This document shows, piece after piece, positions 9,789-21,479 of a stretch of DNA of 64,000 nucleotides; position 1 is the stretch's first letter; each line of letters begins with the position of its first letter. Source of the stretch: Incurvaria masculella (Eukaryota > Arthropoda > Insecta > Lepidoptera > Incurvariidae); the NCBI GenBank assembly GCA_946894095.1, contig OX335660.1:1059001-1123000 (forward strand). The letters run 5' to 3'. Below the pieces are notes generated by a model, which had not been told where the DNA came from, made no database searches, and saw nothing but the letters and a program-made list of their open reading frames with translations. Both the position numbers and the translations under genes were made by a program.

Positions 9789-10075
9789 TGAAAATACCTG
9801 GAAAATGAACAATGCCTTCAGGTCGCTGACACGCACACTTCGCCGAGAATGAAATCGTCCTTTGTTTTCGCTTAAGGCGTCGAGGATTCTTGTGGTAATT
9901 AATTAAATCTGAACGGGGAGGCTTAATTGCTTGCGAGCATTTAGAGCGTATGCATCACTCGAAATACTCCTATTAATTTATTCTTAAATGAAATAAATGC
10001 GGCTCAGGTTTCAGGATTATTTCGTTCATTTTCGTTTAATTTGATTGCTTTTAGTTTGATAACAGCGTAAGTAAG
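9789..10075. other. Unassigned intergenic stretch
   Basis: I see no gene, repeat family or regulatory signal here. Confidence 0.4.
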
Positions 10076-10727
10076 CGGCTCAGGGGTGCATGGACTTGCC
10101 TGCCATGCCGGAGTTCTAGGTTCGAATCCCGCTCGTTCGTGCACTACTTTTTAGGGTTCCGTACCCAAAGGGTGAAAACGGAACTCTATTACTAAGCCTC
10201 CGCTGTCCGTCCGTCCGTCTGTCACAGGTCTCATGAACCGTATAAGGTAGGCAGCTGAAATTTTCACGGAGTGTGTATTTATTTTGCCGCTATAACAACA
10301 AATAGGTGAATTAAAAAAATTAATAAAGGGGGGGCCCCATACAAAAAAAGTGTTTTTTTTTGTGTTAAATCTTGTACGATGGTACGGAACCCTTTATGTG
10401 CGAGTCCGACTCGCACTTGGCCGGTTTTTCTCGTTCTGAGTGCATTTCGTTACGATTGCGAGCTGTTCCATGGCTCAGAATCTATGTAAAACTGTACGTA
10501 CCCTTTACCTACTAGCTAAGCCAACCCGGCTTGGTACCATCGCATTTTATGAAAAGATGGTCGAAGCGACAATGAAAAATTTTCAGTTCAATAAAGCCGT
10601 GCTCATAAAGGGAAGGTTCTGGCATGGCACCTACATAATTCATTTGTGAATGCAGTGTGTTGGGCTAATATAATGACGGTGGGTGTGTTCCCCATTATTA
10701 AACCATTCTGTCATATAAAAAAAGGAC
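10076..10727 (+). repeat. SINE-T, split by repeat A
   Basis: The head is at 10,076-10,147 (B box CTAGGTTCGAATCCCGCTC). The body resumes at 10,430 (GAGTGCATTTCGTTACGATT) and ends with A7 at 10,727. The interruption is the repeat A copy at 10,148-10,429, so the SINE is the older element. Confidence 0.8.
10148..10429 (+). repeat. Repeat A, copy 4 (inside a SINE-T)
   Basis: TTTTTAGGGTTCCGTACCCA to CTCGCACTTGGCCGGTTTTT. Both terminal hairpins are intact and the CCGT tract is short (three units). The junctions fall in the T-rich stretch of the host SINE, so the exact ends and any target duplication are ambiguous. Confidence 0.85.
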
Positions 10728-10867
10728 ATTTGAACAATGTTAAAAAAAAATTACAGGAATTTCGATGAATGCATGTGCACCTTTAAAGAAATGCAAGAAA
10801 ATGTTGTGAAACGCCTCAGTGAGTCCAAATAGAACTCCAGACTGACAATGCATTGGTAATATTTTTT

Positions 10868-11360
10868 AATTCATTTAATTATTTAAATTATAATAATAAT
10901 AAAAAAAGATATTTTTCACATTAGAAATTTGAAAGTAATATGATCACTAGATATAAGTAAAAACAGCATTTTTTTTTTGCATAAACAAGCAATTTAGTAA
11001 AAAAAGCTCGGAAATGGACATCGCTTCTACAATTTATGTTGTATGGAATAAGAAAACATACATTAACAAAAATAGGTTGATCGCTAGACGAAGAATCATA
11101 TATTGTAATAATTAAACTTATTATCGTCAGACTTAGGTAGTTTAATTGGGTTGCCTCGGCAAACTTTCCGATTTGGCTAGTACCAGGGCCTTAAGGGCCA
11201 TTTCCGAACTTTTTTGACTAAATGTAGAAATCTAAAAGCAAATGGAATTTTTTGTTTATGCATATATGCTGTTTTTGCTTATATCTAGAAATCGAATTAC
11301 TTTCAGATTTCTAATGAGAAAAATCAACTTTTTTATTTTTATTATTATTTAAATAAATGA
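10868..11360. mobile_element. Imperfect long inverted repeat (foldback or MITE)
   Basis: The left arm, 10,868-11,025 (TTAATTATTTAAATTATAAT, ATTAGAAATTTGAAAGTAAT, AGATATAAGTAAAAACAGCA, AAAAAAGCTCGGAAATGG), is matched in inverted order by 11,200-11,355 (CCATTTCCGAACTTTTTTG, TGCTGTTTTTGCTTATATCT, ATTACTTTCAGATTTCTAAT). The spacer is about 170 bp. The termini are not sharply defined; GGGCCTTAAGGGCC near 11,190 may mark an inner edge. Confidence 0.65.
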
Positions 11361-11589
11361 TGGAATAATTTGTTAAAACGTGCATTTGTATGGCGCGAGT
11401 AGTTGGCTAGTCCTAGCGCCTTAAAGAAAAAACTGTGGTTTCTTAGATTAGGCGAATATACATTCAAGTTCTCCGCCCTTATAGACGTGAATGCGATCAG
11501 CTATTTTTTTAATAAATAAAATCCTCATTTGTCTCAGTTATATATGCCGAGACTTGGTTCGGAGCCACGAATTGTTGCTCGCTGCGTTT

Positions 11590-12420
11590 ATTTATTATTA
11601 TTTTAATTAAGTGTTCCTTTTACTGAGACGTAAATTACTTCATTATTTATTTTCCTTTGACGTCAGTGTCATGATTCGTTCGCAGTATATAATGGAAATG
11701 TCCCTTGTGCTGGAACTTTCCAGGAGAGTGGACCAGTTTCCAGGTTCTGGGGTGATATCAGCTTTCTGTGCCAGGTCATATCGATTACTGTTATATTTAG
11801 GGCACTTGGAAATGAAATGTTCGCCTGCGCCGTGGAGTCATCTCAAGAACAAATGGGTCAGTATATAAGTTTAAACACGTCAAACACTCTCGGATCCCGC
11901 CGTGTCCAGTCTAGATTTGAGATTTGGTAGTGGAGATGCCTGTCTCTCTCACTATTTTACACGCAGACGATATGTTTGGAAAGAATAGTTTTGTTATTCT
12001 GCCAGTTGTTGCATTTTCGTAGCGAGCTTGCCATTCACTCAGCTCTGATTTGTCGAATGCTTTTTTAACAAATTATAGGGGAAGTGGTCGTAGGCCGGTG
12101 CCGACTTCATCTTTAGGTCCGCATTTTTGGCGAGTTCATCCGCTCTTACGATCCCTTCCGTGCCTTCAAGAGCTTTTATCCAGCTCAGCTTTATTTGATG
12201 TCCACTTATTTCCGCTTGGTTCATGTTTTCCCGTATGGGAACGGAGAGCGGATGAACGCAGGTCACGTCCGACATCGAGGGACGTTCTGGAGTCACTTAG
12301 AATATTCACTTAGAATCCGTTTCCGTGCAAACATTTCCGCCTAGAAAACCATACAGTCGTCCGCTAGTTTAATTCCTGCCTTTCTGATCTCGCGAGGACC
12401 GCGCCAGCATGCTGTTGCAA
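11590..12420 (-). pseudogene. Decayed non-LTR retrotransposon (LINE), RNase H and C-terminal fragment
   Basis: On the minus strand the frame at 12,296-12,039 reads IKLSWIKALEGTEGIVRADELAKNADL. This is the last catalytic block of the RNase H domain of insect LINEs (WV+AH-G--GNERADELA), here with the key H and N replaced. A second RNase H trace (ILSDSRTSLDV) can be read upstream in another frame. Downstream come SELSEWQARYENATTG, TKLFFPN and TGHGG, which match the post-RNase H region of these elements. Stops and frameshifts separate the blocks. The reverse transcriptase is absent, so this is a 5'-truncated dead copy. The clade (R1 or Jockey type) is not resolvable here. Confidence 0.7.
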
Positions 12421-13277
12421 GCCCTCAAGTGACGAACTGTTCTAATCATTATTACCAATAAGAAAATAATGCGTTGAAAATGAGAAGCTAGTGTTGAGCC
12501 CAGAATGAACATACTAATTCAAATTTATTTTAATTATTGTATCTGTAATTTGATCAATGTTATTATTATTTTTTCGCAACTGTAGTAAGCCTTATGAAGT
12601 CTAACCGGAAGATATGAGTTGCGTAACTTAAACCACTTGCTTTAACACGGCGTGTGGCAACAGTGCATTTTCGGTATTTTTTATTCAGAAAAAATCAGAT
12701 ACCATTTTAAAAACATTTTTATGGATAAATTGGTTCCTATTTTTTCCATCAGATGCTAGAGAGAATTATTTTTTTTATAGATGTTTTTATGTGAAGTTGA
12801 GAACTAGTGCCATGCCAGACTCTCCTTACATTTCAGAAATAACAACAGGATTAAAAAAGGAATTATATTAAACATTTAAAACACATCATATATTTCAAAA
12901 ATCTTTAATAATTAATTCTTCAAAACCTGTCACCCCTGTACTATGCACCATTTAAACTCCCCATTCTGTCTTACGTCTTTCTAGTTGTCATTAATTCTTC
13001 GATGCGAAAAGTTATTTCCGTCTCCCCAATCTTCTGTCATCCGTGATATGTTGTGAGTCATAACATGTATAGGTTGTCGGTTTTCTAGAATCCTCAAAGT
13101 TAAAGCCTACTTAATGTCTCGTATTATGTTCGCTCCACGATGTTTGGATAGGCTGTGCTTGTTAAAAAAATAATTAATAGAGATTATGTATGCTCATGCA
13201 TGGTTATGAGGTTAATACATGATAAAGAAACAGAACTATTGCACGTTGGTCATAGGGTATGTATAGAGTAAAGCAGT
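12421..13277. other. Unassigned intergenic stretch
   Basis: AT-rich, with no open frame or repeat family I can support. Confidence 0.4.
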
Positions 13278-13490
13278 TCGTAGCTCAGTGGCGCGGGGAC
13301 TTGCCTTGCTTGCCAGAGGTCTGGGTTCAAATCCTCGCCCTGTTCATGGACTCGGTTCTCTCTCTTTCTAAGTTGGATGAATGCGAAGCTGTTCGTGGCT
13401 CGATGGGTTAACAGGGCCGTGTTGGTACAATGGCATTGGATGAAAAGATAGCCGATGCAGCAATACCAAAATGTGTGTGTGTTTTGATGT
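13278..13490 (+). repeat. SINE-T, degenerate and internally deleted
   Basis: The A box GTAGCTCAGTGGCGCGGGGA and B box GGTCTGGGTTCAAATCCTCG are well preserved. The body is deleted from the TAGGTCC block to GTTGGTACAATGGCATTGGA, then decays. Confidence 0.75.
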
Positions 13491-13789
13491 GAATTCGATA
13501 AACGTCTTACTCGAGGTTCGGCTGAGGTGCGGCCTCAGCTTTTAAGTAACGAAATCGTTTACCGCGTGCGGAGCTTACTGTAGCTAAACTTGCATACTTA
13601 TGATAATTATGTTAAATACCATATGAGAGCGTTGTGTTGCCCCTAAAGATCGGTATATGGCATTTGTTTCGGCACGAGGGGCCGGGAGCGAGGGGCCGAT
13701 TTTCCTAGCGCTCAGTGTCAAACGTTTGGACTCATAATTCTTATCATTCTTGTACTATAGAACTGATTAAGTATACTTAAGTATATAAG

Positions 13790-14155
13790 TCAGCCTCGAT
13801 GGCCTAGTGGTGCGACGCCTTGCGATTCGATAAGCTTGGTGAAGCACCTCTGAGCGCGGTTAGGTTCTGGATGGGTGACCATTTTCAACCGTTGAGGCTG
13901 GCCGTGGTTCGGATTTCACGTAAACCTGTAGGTCCCCTTTCTGACTTACTAGGTGGTAGGGTTAATCCCGCCCGGGTTGGCACCATCGAATTGAATGAAC
14001 GATGGTCGAAGCAACAATTATCCGTGTTCTCCAACCAGTTCAATGGAGCCCAGCAAAATAAAGAAGGTCCTGGCATGGCACCTAGTTCCCATGTGGTCTC
14101 TTAGGCGTTCTCTTTGGTATTAGACATCCACGTCCAAAAGCATTCACAAAAAGCT
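13790..14155 (+). repeat. SINE-5S, variant head
   Basis: The head reads GCCTAGTGGTGCGACGCC, GCTTGGTGAAGCACCTCTG, GGTTCTGGATGGGTGACCAT. The last block is the 5S rRNA box C region; the A-box region differs from the 22.4, 45.2 and 53.4 kb copies. The same variant head occurs reversed at 61,540-61,625. The body is the shared SINE body, ending at TATTAGACATCCACGTCC. Confidence 0.8.
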
Positions 14156-14223
14156 ACGAACGACCAGTCGCCCCATCAGTCGCCCCATGCACGCGAAGAA
14201 ATACAGTGGAACTAGCGGCATTT

Positions 14224-14778
14224 TTTAACCGACTTCAAAAAAGGAGGAGGTTATCAATTCGTCTGTATGTTTTTTTTTTATGATTGTTACCTCATAACTT
14301 TTGCCTGGGTGAACCGATTTTGATGATTATTTTATAAATGAAAGCTCGTGCGTCCCAAGTGGTCCCATTTTAATTTTGTTAAGTTCTGACAATGATATCC
14401 ATGAGAAAATCATATAAGTCTTAAATTTGTACGATTTCGGTGATTCTTTTTTTATTGGAAAGGACGTGTACAAATTAGTAAGTGTACTTCAGATTCACTA
14501 AAATAAACAAATAAAAAAAATTAACAAAAAAAATAACCGACTTCAAAGAAAAAGCACTAAAAAGTAATAAATAAATGCCATTTTTGATGTTACGATTTTT
14601 GTTATTTTTTGAGTCGGTGTCAGCCAAGGTAGGCAAGGTTCTCTTGATTGACGCAGCGCGTGCCCGGCTGACGCCGACTCAAAAAATAAAAAAATCGTAA
14701 CTACAAAAATGGCAATTATTTTTTACTTTTTAGTGCTTTTTCTTTGAAGTCGGTTATTTTTTTTGTTAAATTTTTTTT
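14224..14778 (+). mobile_element. Repeat B, copy 2 (TTAGG array lost)
   Basis: AACCGACTTCAAAAAAGGAG to TTTGAAGTCGGTTATTTTTT. The palindrome arms are kept, but the loop reads CAAGGTAGGCAAGGTTCTC instead of the TTAGG array, so the array has collapsed. A stretch corresponding to ATGTGCGCGACAAATGG in copy 1 is also deleted. Confidence 0.85.
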
Positions 14779-15084
14779 TAAACACCGAGAGCCACACAGC
14801 ACTACTTCCGGTACCACACAATATGCACCTTTAGACACGTCCCTTTCTTATTTTTAAAAATTAAATTGAAGGAAAAGCCGATGCTCCGTATCCCTATTGA
14901 GCTGTTAACATTTGGTTATCGTTGCCGAGGGACGCATATATCGAACACAATTTATGGGATGTTTCTTGCGAACCGTACGTCATTTATAAAATGTAAAACG
15001 TTTTTATCGTAGGAGGAAATAGAGATAGATGGGTTTATTAAATATTTACTGAGTTTTTTTAAATAGGCGCACAATTTCACATAC

Positions 15085-15175
15085 CGTCTGTACCTTATTT
15101 TATGGGACTGGACATGTATGGCATATTAGCCATTTCTGAAAAGCTCGGTGTCATGCCAGGACCTTATTTTATCAA
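15085..15175 (-). repeat. SINE 3' end fragment
   Basis: TATGGGACTGGACATGTATGG, ATTAGCCATT and GGTGTCATGCCAGGACCTTA are the reversed SINE tail. Only the last 90 bases remain. Confidence 0.65.
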
Positions 15176-16409
15176 AAGCCGGCATGGGTGCTGTGCTGAG
15201 ACCAAAGGTGCTCAGAAAAGCCAAGTAGACCTCGCCTTGCGAAACCACGCTCAGCGAGGCGACATGCCAGTGGATTCGCGGTCTATCGCTGAGCTATCGA
15301 GCTTGTTCAAAGTACGCCTGAAGGGTTCCAGGTTATAGGTATGAGGAAAGAAACACGCCAGCAGACATTTCCATATCCTGGCGGTGTGGCAGAGAAATAT
15401 GTTTGAGAAACGAAAGTGCACTGATTCTCTGCGGCGGGCCGGATGTAGTTGTTGTTGTTGTATATAATTCAGCCTTGGAGTCGTCAAAATCTATTCCATG
15501 GAAAAGGCTACGTTTCAAGTTAAAAATTAATAACTCACTATTACTAGGTATACACAGTTATAACATAACACTTAATATTAACATATGCAGTATTGAAATC
15601 TTGGTTAAATTAATATTTATAAATGAATAAGTAAATAAGTTCATCAAATAAGTAATAATTGTCCGAATACAGATTAGTTAGGATGGGGAGGGGACCTTAC
15701 CGCAATATGAACAAGGGTACCTAGAATTTGACGGAAAACTCGGACAAGATTAATTGTAGTTTGGAGCAACTTGCATTCAATGCGATAGTACCAACCCGGG
15801 CGAGCCTTACCTCTTTACTCAACGTAAGGAACGTAATAACGATAAAGAAAATAAAACGTAGAGAACCCTCTCGTGATTGGGACGTCCTTTAGTTGTAGAT
15901 TAATTTCAAACTATTGAGAGAGCAGGCATTCTTAACGAAATTGCATATATCTATCCCGGATTAACAAAGGTAATACAAGAAATGTGACATGTATGCATGT
16001 ATAATCAACCGTGAAGCAAGGAAATAATCACACAACACAACAATACAAAGGTATTTACGCCTGAGTGTTGATGATGTGATTGTGAGTTTTGTGCCAGGAA
16101 CAAAACGAAAAAAATACAATTTAAATAAATTTCGAAACAGAAACTCGTTCACCGAAATAAAACTTCGCTTTCGTAAATGTCTTGAGCACCCTTCAAATCA
16201 TTCATAGCGTTCAGCCTATCGTATAGAATCTCCCATTCAGTTTGTTGATCGAGTCTTCCTCAAACACGGGTCTCCTTCAGTATTCGGATCAAACGTGAAG
16301 ATATCCTGTCGCTTCCCGTGAACTCAACGGAGCGCACCGAGGGGCAGGACACATCCTTCCCGTAACGAGTCTGCGGGTAGCTTCACCGCCTGCAATCCCG
16401 ATAGTTTTT
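15176..16409. other. Unassigned intergenic stretch with small repeat scraps
   Basis: 15,765-15,835 holds a reversed SINE scrap (GCGATAGTACCAACCCGGGC). 15,985-16,025 holds a SINE-L tail scrap (CATGTATAATCAACCGTGAAG). 16,165-16,400 is GC-richer and unique-looking but has no domain I recognise in any frame. No gene is called. Confidence 0.4.
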
Positions 16410-16801
16410 TTATGTTTTTTTTCATCAAACATGGATGGCTAATACCACACAATTACCGTTATGATATAAGCCCAATACACTACATTCCCGAAGGAATTAG
16501 GTGCCATGCCAGGACCTTCCCTTTATGAGCACAGCTACATTGAACTAGATGGAAAACACGGAAAAATTTTTCATCCAATATTATGGTACCAACCCGGGAG
16601 GGCTTAAACCCTACCACCAAGTAGGGGAAGGGGACCTACAGTTTTATATGGATTCCGAACCATTGAGCAGCTCGCATTCGAGACGAAATGCACTTATCTA
16701 ACTCAGAATGAGAAATAAAGTGGTGCATGAACGGGGCGAGGATTTGAACCCAGACCTCTGGAATGCTAGTCTAGTCCCCGCGACACTAGGCTACGAGCCG
16801 C
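16410..16801 (-). repeat. SINE-T, reversed
   Basis: Reading leftwards: A box CTAGTGTCGCGGGGACTAG, B box GGTCTGGGTTCAAATCCTCG, then the full shared body to TATCATAACGGTAATTG and GGTATTAGCCATCCATG, with the T-rich (poly A) end at 16,408-16,425. Directly abuts the TTAA MITE. Confidence 0.8.
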
Positions 16802-17344
16802 TTAAGGTGACCCAACCCGGCGGGACTAACTCATTCGCGGGCACGGTACAAAACCGTGCTTTTGCGCTCTGGAAACTTCTCTGCTTCAAAGAAAAAGACA
16901 GGCTCCGTGATGAGGAAGATGCAACACGTCCACAAAAAAGACAATGTGCATAGTGTATGATTTGGTAAGATTTACGAAAATTTTGATTTCTAAACGACTT
17001 ATAGCTAAAAGTAAACCACGACCGCTCTAGTCAAAAATCTAACAACAACCAAATAGATTATAAATCTTGATTAAATGTCTGATGACCAATCTTTTTAAGA
17101 TTTTCTTACTTTATCATTGCGTAATAAACCACCAAATTTATTGTATTAAATGCGCGAAAAACTCGAACTTTCGGACCTTGTAACTTAGAAACCAAACACA
17201 ATCTTACCATGCCAACGGTCATCAGACTTCTAGTTCGATCAAATAAAGCTCTTTTGAGCAAAATTTGGGATCTCTGATAAGAAATATAGGCGTGATCTTC
17301 TTTCCCCGTTTGTATGGGGAGATGAGCGGGTTGGGCCACCTTAA
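16802..17344 (-). mobile_element. TTAA-bounded MITE, copy 1
   Basis: TTAAGGTGACCCAACCCGGC to GGGTTGGGCCACCTTAA: 13-17 base TIRs inside TTAA at both ends. About 543 bp. The body (GTGTTTGGTTTCTAAGTTAC, TTCGCGCATTTAATACAATA, TTGGGATCTCTGATAAGAAA) has no coding capacity. TTAA target sites are typical of piggyBac-type transposons, but the TIR does not begin with the usual CCC. Confidence 0.8.
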
Positions 17345-17589
17345 AAGCATTTTGTAAAACGCGGCGCATTATAGTGAACTTCAGGCCCTCGCCATGGGCC
17401 TTTGAACTCTATAGGTGGCTGGGAAAACTATGCCGGCTGACTGATTTCTGTTTTGGTCTCTTCTTATTGGTGACATATTTTGGCGTGTATCCTTATTTGA
17501 GGGATTAGGCCGGTTAGCTTCTGAACGTTAACGGGTGAATTTTAGAGCGGGGTGAGATGCCACGCGTTCTCAATGCATACATACATACA

Positions 17590-17935
17590 TACCTTCACGC
17601 CGCTTTCCCGGAGGGGTAGGCAGACATTTAGAGCGCCATGCGGCACAATCACAGCACACCTCTGTCGCTTCATCTACAGACATACATATTTTCATACATG
17701 CTTTACGATTACGGATGCTACGTACCAGCCCATTACGAAGAATTACGGTCGTGGTACGTTCTTCTAGGCAGCCCGGGCACGACACTTCCGCACACTGCTT
17801 CTCTGTAAATTTGTCTCGTAATTTTTTCGTCTTATATTCGTTCCATATGTCCCAACAATCTTAGCACTACTTTCTCGATTCTAATCGCAACATTATTTTT
17901 CAATTGACACTGCTCTCTAACCCAGTAGTTTCGAA
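17590..17935. repeat. Dispersed repeat shared with 48,405-48,660
   Basis: CGCTTTCCCGGAGGGGTAGG, ATCACAGCACACCTCTGTCG, GCTTCATCTACAGACATACAT, TAGGCAGCCCGGGCACGACA and ATCTTAGCACTACTTTCTCG all recur in order at 48.4 kb. I know the CCGGAGGGGTAGGCAGA motif from lepidopteran interspersed repeats, possibly LINE 3' tails, but neither copy has a coding block to prove it. A (CATA)n tract at 17,576-17,600 precedes it. Confidence 0.6.
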
Positions 17936-18950
17936 ATGTATCCGTTAGAGTTACTCCGCAAACTTTCCTCCAGAAACGCATTTCTACTGCATGTATTCTA
18001 CATTCGTGCCTCTTCTTTCTTATCTACGTGTCGCTTCCATACATAAGTGTAGGCACCAGGACACAGTTATGAATCTCCATCCTAGATGTAGGCGTAATCA
18101 TAAGGGCACTCATTACGCCGTTTACTCGATTGCCAGCACTCACTCTTCTTTTAATCCCTTAACGCGATCTCCGGACATTAACTGTTGCATACGGCATGAA
18201 TAATAAATTCATGTTAATTAATAGTCGTATTCAGAGAGCCCCTGTCAAAACTTAGTACGAGATTATCTATACAAAAACCGGTTTAGTCCGAAGAATTAAA
18301 GTTAGTCCGCCCACTCTGAATACACCTGTTTGTGTTTTACCTTTGTTTTTATTAAAAAACATGGCAAACACTATTGTAAATTTAGACTTTTAGTGGACGT
18401 TAAAAAAAAACAGCGGAGTTTTTCTTCGCTGTGTTTTGTTTTGCTGAACTGGCCAATGTTCAAACATGACAAATCCGAGTGCAGTGTACTGTCTATGCAT
18501 GATGAATAAACAATACATTGCAATCGCTATTCGAATCCATGTCTGGATCCACAGCCACTCCACCGACCCACCGAAGCCCTCGTGAGCCCAATAATGCGTT
18601 GAATTTCCACCCGAGAAAGCGCACATCTCTACACAGTTTCACACGCGAGAGATCGCGATAGAAACGACAGTGTGGACGGTGCAGACGACGGGAGGAAACG
18701 TTCAGGGTGGGATTCCGTCTTGGATTTTTCATGAGGTGTGAAATTGGACAGGCACGGGGTTTTGAGCGGCAAATGGCCCGCGCGTGCACGCCGGCTGGCA
18801 ACGTTCGGATGGTGAGAAGAAATAGATATGCGGCAATAAAGCTGTCGTGAATTTATAGGTAATCTAAGAATTGAACATTTTGGAAATGCATTCTTTGTCC
18901 ATTGGCATTTTAATTGCCGGAACTCACATTATACAATATTACTGGCCACT
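17936..18950. other. Unassigned intergenic stretch
   Basis: Open frames up to 102 codons on the minus strand (18,493-18,801) show no recognisable domain. The sequence GACAAATCCGAGTGCAGTG..ATGATGAATAAACAATA at 18,469-18,520 recurs at 22,789-22,841 and partly at 22,110, so at least part of this is repeat. No gene is called. Confidence 0.4.
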
Positions 18951-19227
18951 TTTTAGGGTTCCGTAGCCAAAGGGTGAAAACGGAACCCTATTACTAAGCC
19001 TCCGCTGTCCGTCCGTCCGTCCGTCTGTCACAGGGCTGTATCTCAGTAACCGTAACAGATAGATAGATGAAAATTTCACAGAGTTCGATTTATTTTGCCG
19101 CTATAACAACAAATAGGTAAAAAAATAAAGGGGGCTCCCATACAAACAACCTGATTTTTTTGTGTTAAATCTTTAAGATGGTACGGAACCCTTCGTGTGC
19201 GAGTCCAACTCGCACTTGGCCGGTTTA
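18951..19227 (+). repeat. Repeat A, copy 5
   Basis: TTTTTAGGGTTCCGTAGCCA to GAGTCCAACTCGCACTTGGC. Complete but with point changes. The CCGT tract has about four units. Confidence 0.85.
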
Positions 19228-19361
19228 TTTCAATGGTATCACCCCATAACTCCGCATTGAATGCTTCAGTCATTCAATTCGTTTGTACCGATCCTGTCGG
19301 CACCGAACGCTACTAGCGGAAGGATCAAAATTAGTACCGAATAGTGCAGTTTATTTTGTAG

Positions 19362-20055
19362 TTTTTAGGGTTTCGTACCCAAAGGGTGCCAACAGAACCC
19401 TATCACTAAGCCTCCGCCGTCCGTCCGTCCGTCCGTCTGTCACAGGGCTGTATCTCATGAACCGTAATAGGTAGGTAGCGCAATGTGTGTATAGTGTGTA
19501 TTGATTTTGCTGCTATAACAACGGCTCGTAGCCTAGTGGCGCGGGGACTGGCTTAGCGTACCAGAGGCCTGGGTTCGATACCGACATGCACCACTGTCTT
19601 TCTCTTTCCGAGTTCGATAAGTGCATTTCGTCACGAATGCGAGCTGCTCCATGGTTCGGAATCCATGTAAAACTGTAGGTCCCCTTCCCCTACTAGGTGG
19701 TAGGGTTTAATCCCGCCCGGGTTGGTACCATCGCATTGGATGAAAAGATGGTCGAAGCGGCAATGAAAAATTGTCCGTGTTTTCCATCTAGTTCAATGTA
19801 GCCGTGCTCAGAAAGGGAAGGTCCTGGCATGGCACCTAATTCCTTCGGTAATGTGGTGTATTGGGCTAATATCATAACGGTAGTTGTGTGGCATTAGCCA
19901 TCCATGTCAGGTCGCATAAAAAAAACGAATAGGTAAAATTTAAAAATATTAAAAATGAAAGGATACCCATACAAAAAACGTGATTTGTGTTCAATCTTGT
20001 ACGATGGTACGGAACCCTTCGTGTGCGAGTCCGACTCGCACTTGGCCGTTTTTTT
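19362..20055 (+). repeat. Repeat A, copy 6, split by a SINE-T
   Basis: Left piece 19,362-19,522 (TTTTTAGGGTTTCGTACCCA to TTTTGCTGCTATAAC); right piece 19,926-20,055 (GAATAGGTAAAATTTAAAAA to GAGTCCGACTCGCACTTGGC). Here the SINE is younger than repeat A, the opposite of the order at 10.1 kb. Confidence 0.85.
19523..19925 (+). repeat. SINE-T, full length, inside repeat A
   Basis: GGCTCGTAGCCTAGTGGCGC (A box), GGCCTGGGTTCGATACCGAC (B box), the complete shared body and an A8 tail. One of the best preserved copies, nearly identical to 5,645-6,048 and 32,853-33,240. Confidence 0.85.
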
Positions 20056-20790
20056 TATTACTTTCCCTCATTAGGTTTACACACACTCTTGCAATTGTCA
20101 TTTCTCTCTCTCTGGAAAGATTTTAGACCAGCCACAACATTTTGTAATAATAATAAAGTATGAGTAAGATTCTTTACATTCTGGCCAACACCTACAACCA
20201 AAGAATACTTACCTACAATTCGGGTGTACAGAGCCCTCGTCATAATTCATACTAAATTAGTAAATAGTAATAGTAATCATAATAAATAGCAATTTCAAGC
20301 TACGCGTAGTACCTATCATAAAATAATAACGATACAAAATGTACCGGGTGTCAAATTAGTTAGTATATTTTAAAATTAACACTACACAACAATAACCCTT
20401 CTGCAATTTCTGTTCAATGTTCTTTTCTGTAACATAAATACAATGCACATTAACAAATTTGATAAGAAAGAGATAGGGCATCCCGTAGCTTTGATAACCC
20501 ACTGTGTCCGGCACTTGAGACCCTCCCCGCTGGCCACTGGCCCACTTAAATTAATTATTCTACTGCTCAATTTCATTAAGAGGACCCCGGATAATAAATC
20601 AAATTGGTCTGCTTCAGGGAGTGCTTGCCTAAAAGCGCCCATAAACATTTAGCCTCTTCGCTGGCTTGGGCAGATAATGTCACCAAGCACGCTGTCCTCG
20701 ATGGAAGGAACGAGACGATGGCTGCTTCTACAACGGAAGCAAGATGGCGCCATTGTCTGAAAACTTGTCAAATGATGTACGGAGTTCGGG
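20056..20790. other. Unassigned stretch, possibly single-copy
   Basis: Apparently free of the repeat families in this window. Open frames on both strands at 20,380-20,650 (up to 88 codons) have no motif I can identify. It could hold an exon or UTR of an unseen gene; the sequence alone does not decide. Confidence 0.3.
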
Positions 20791-20799
20791 CCATCGGAT

Positions 20800-21030
20800 G
20801 GTTAAGTTTAGCCCGCCCGGGTTGGTACCATCGCATTGTATGAAAGGGTTGTCTGAACGGCAATTAAATATTATTGATAAAGTTCAATGCAGCCGTTCTC
20901 ATAGAGGGAAGGTCCGGGCATGTCAGCTAATTTATTTCGCCAATGTGGTGTGTTAGGCAAATATCATGACGGTGAGTGTGGAGGTAGTTACCAGTCATCA
21001 ATTGCAATTTGTGCATTTTGAGAAAAAAAA
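20800..21030 (+). repeat. SINE 3' body
   Basis: TTAGCCCGCCCGGGTTGGTA, TCTGAACGGCAATTAA, GTTCAATGCAGCCGTTCTCA and AATATCATGACGG are the shared SINE body; the poly-A end is at about 21,024. Head not preserved. Confidence 0.7.
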
Positions 21031-21479
21031 TTATGTGAAAAATTAAATGAAAAAAAAGTGATGTGCGGGTGTGGGTGTGAGCCGGAGGTATGAAGGGGTG
21101 CATTCATAATTTTCATTTGAATTATGTTACACCTTCATACATTTGGAATGTTTCGCATAACTCCGCACGATTGATACTTTCTCTTTTATTGAAAAATGTT
21201 AGGACCGGCAGTGTATGTTTTTTTTTTATCTAGACGTCCTCAGATAAGGTGTAGATAAAACCATTCAGCCGGCTCTCGAAATTTGCGATACGCTAACAAA
21301 GGGGCGGTGGAAAATAACACTCATTACCTGATAATATTTGAACACGGCTCCGGTATGTTATCCTTGTAAATTTTTGTAGTAACAAGTCTTTTAAACTATA
21401 TAAATAACGGTATTTGATATCCGAAAAATACTATAACGAAAAATGACAAAAATACTTGATATGTATTCGCCACATGAGA

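Noticed and set aside
18493..18801. A 102-codon minus-strand frame
   Set aside because: No recognisable domain and its 3' side runs into a sequence repeated at 22.8 kb.
20382..20843. Exons of an unknown gene
   Set aside because: Open frames exist on both strands, but none has a domain, consistent splice sites or codon bias strong enough to choose between them.
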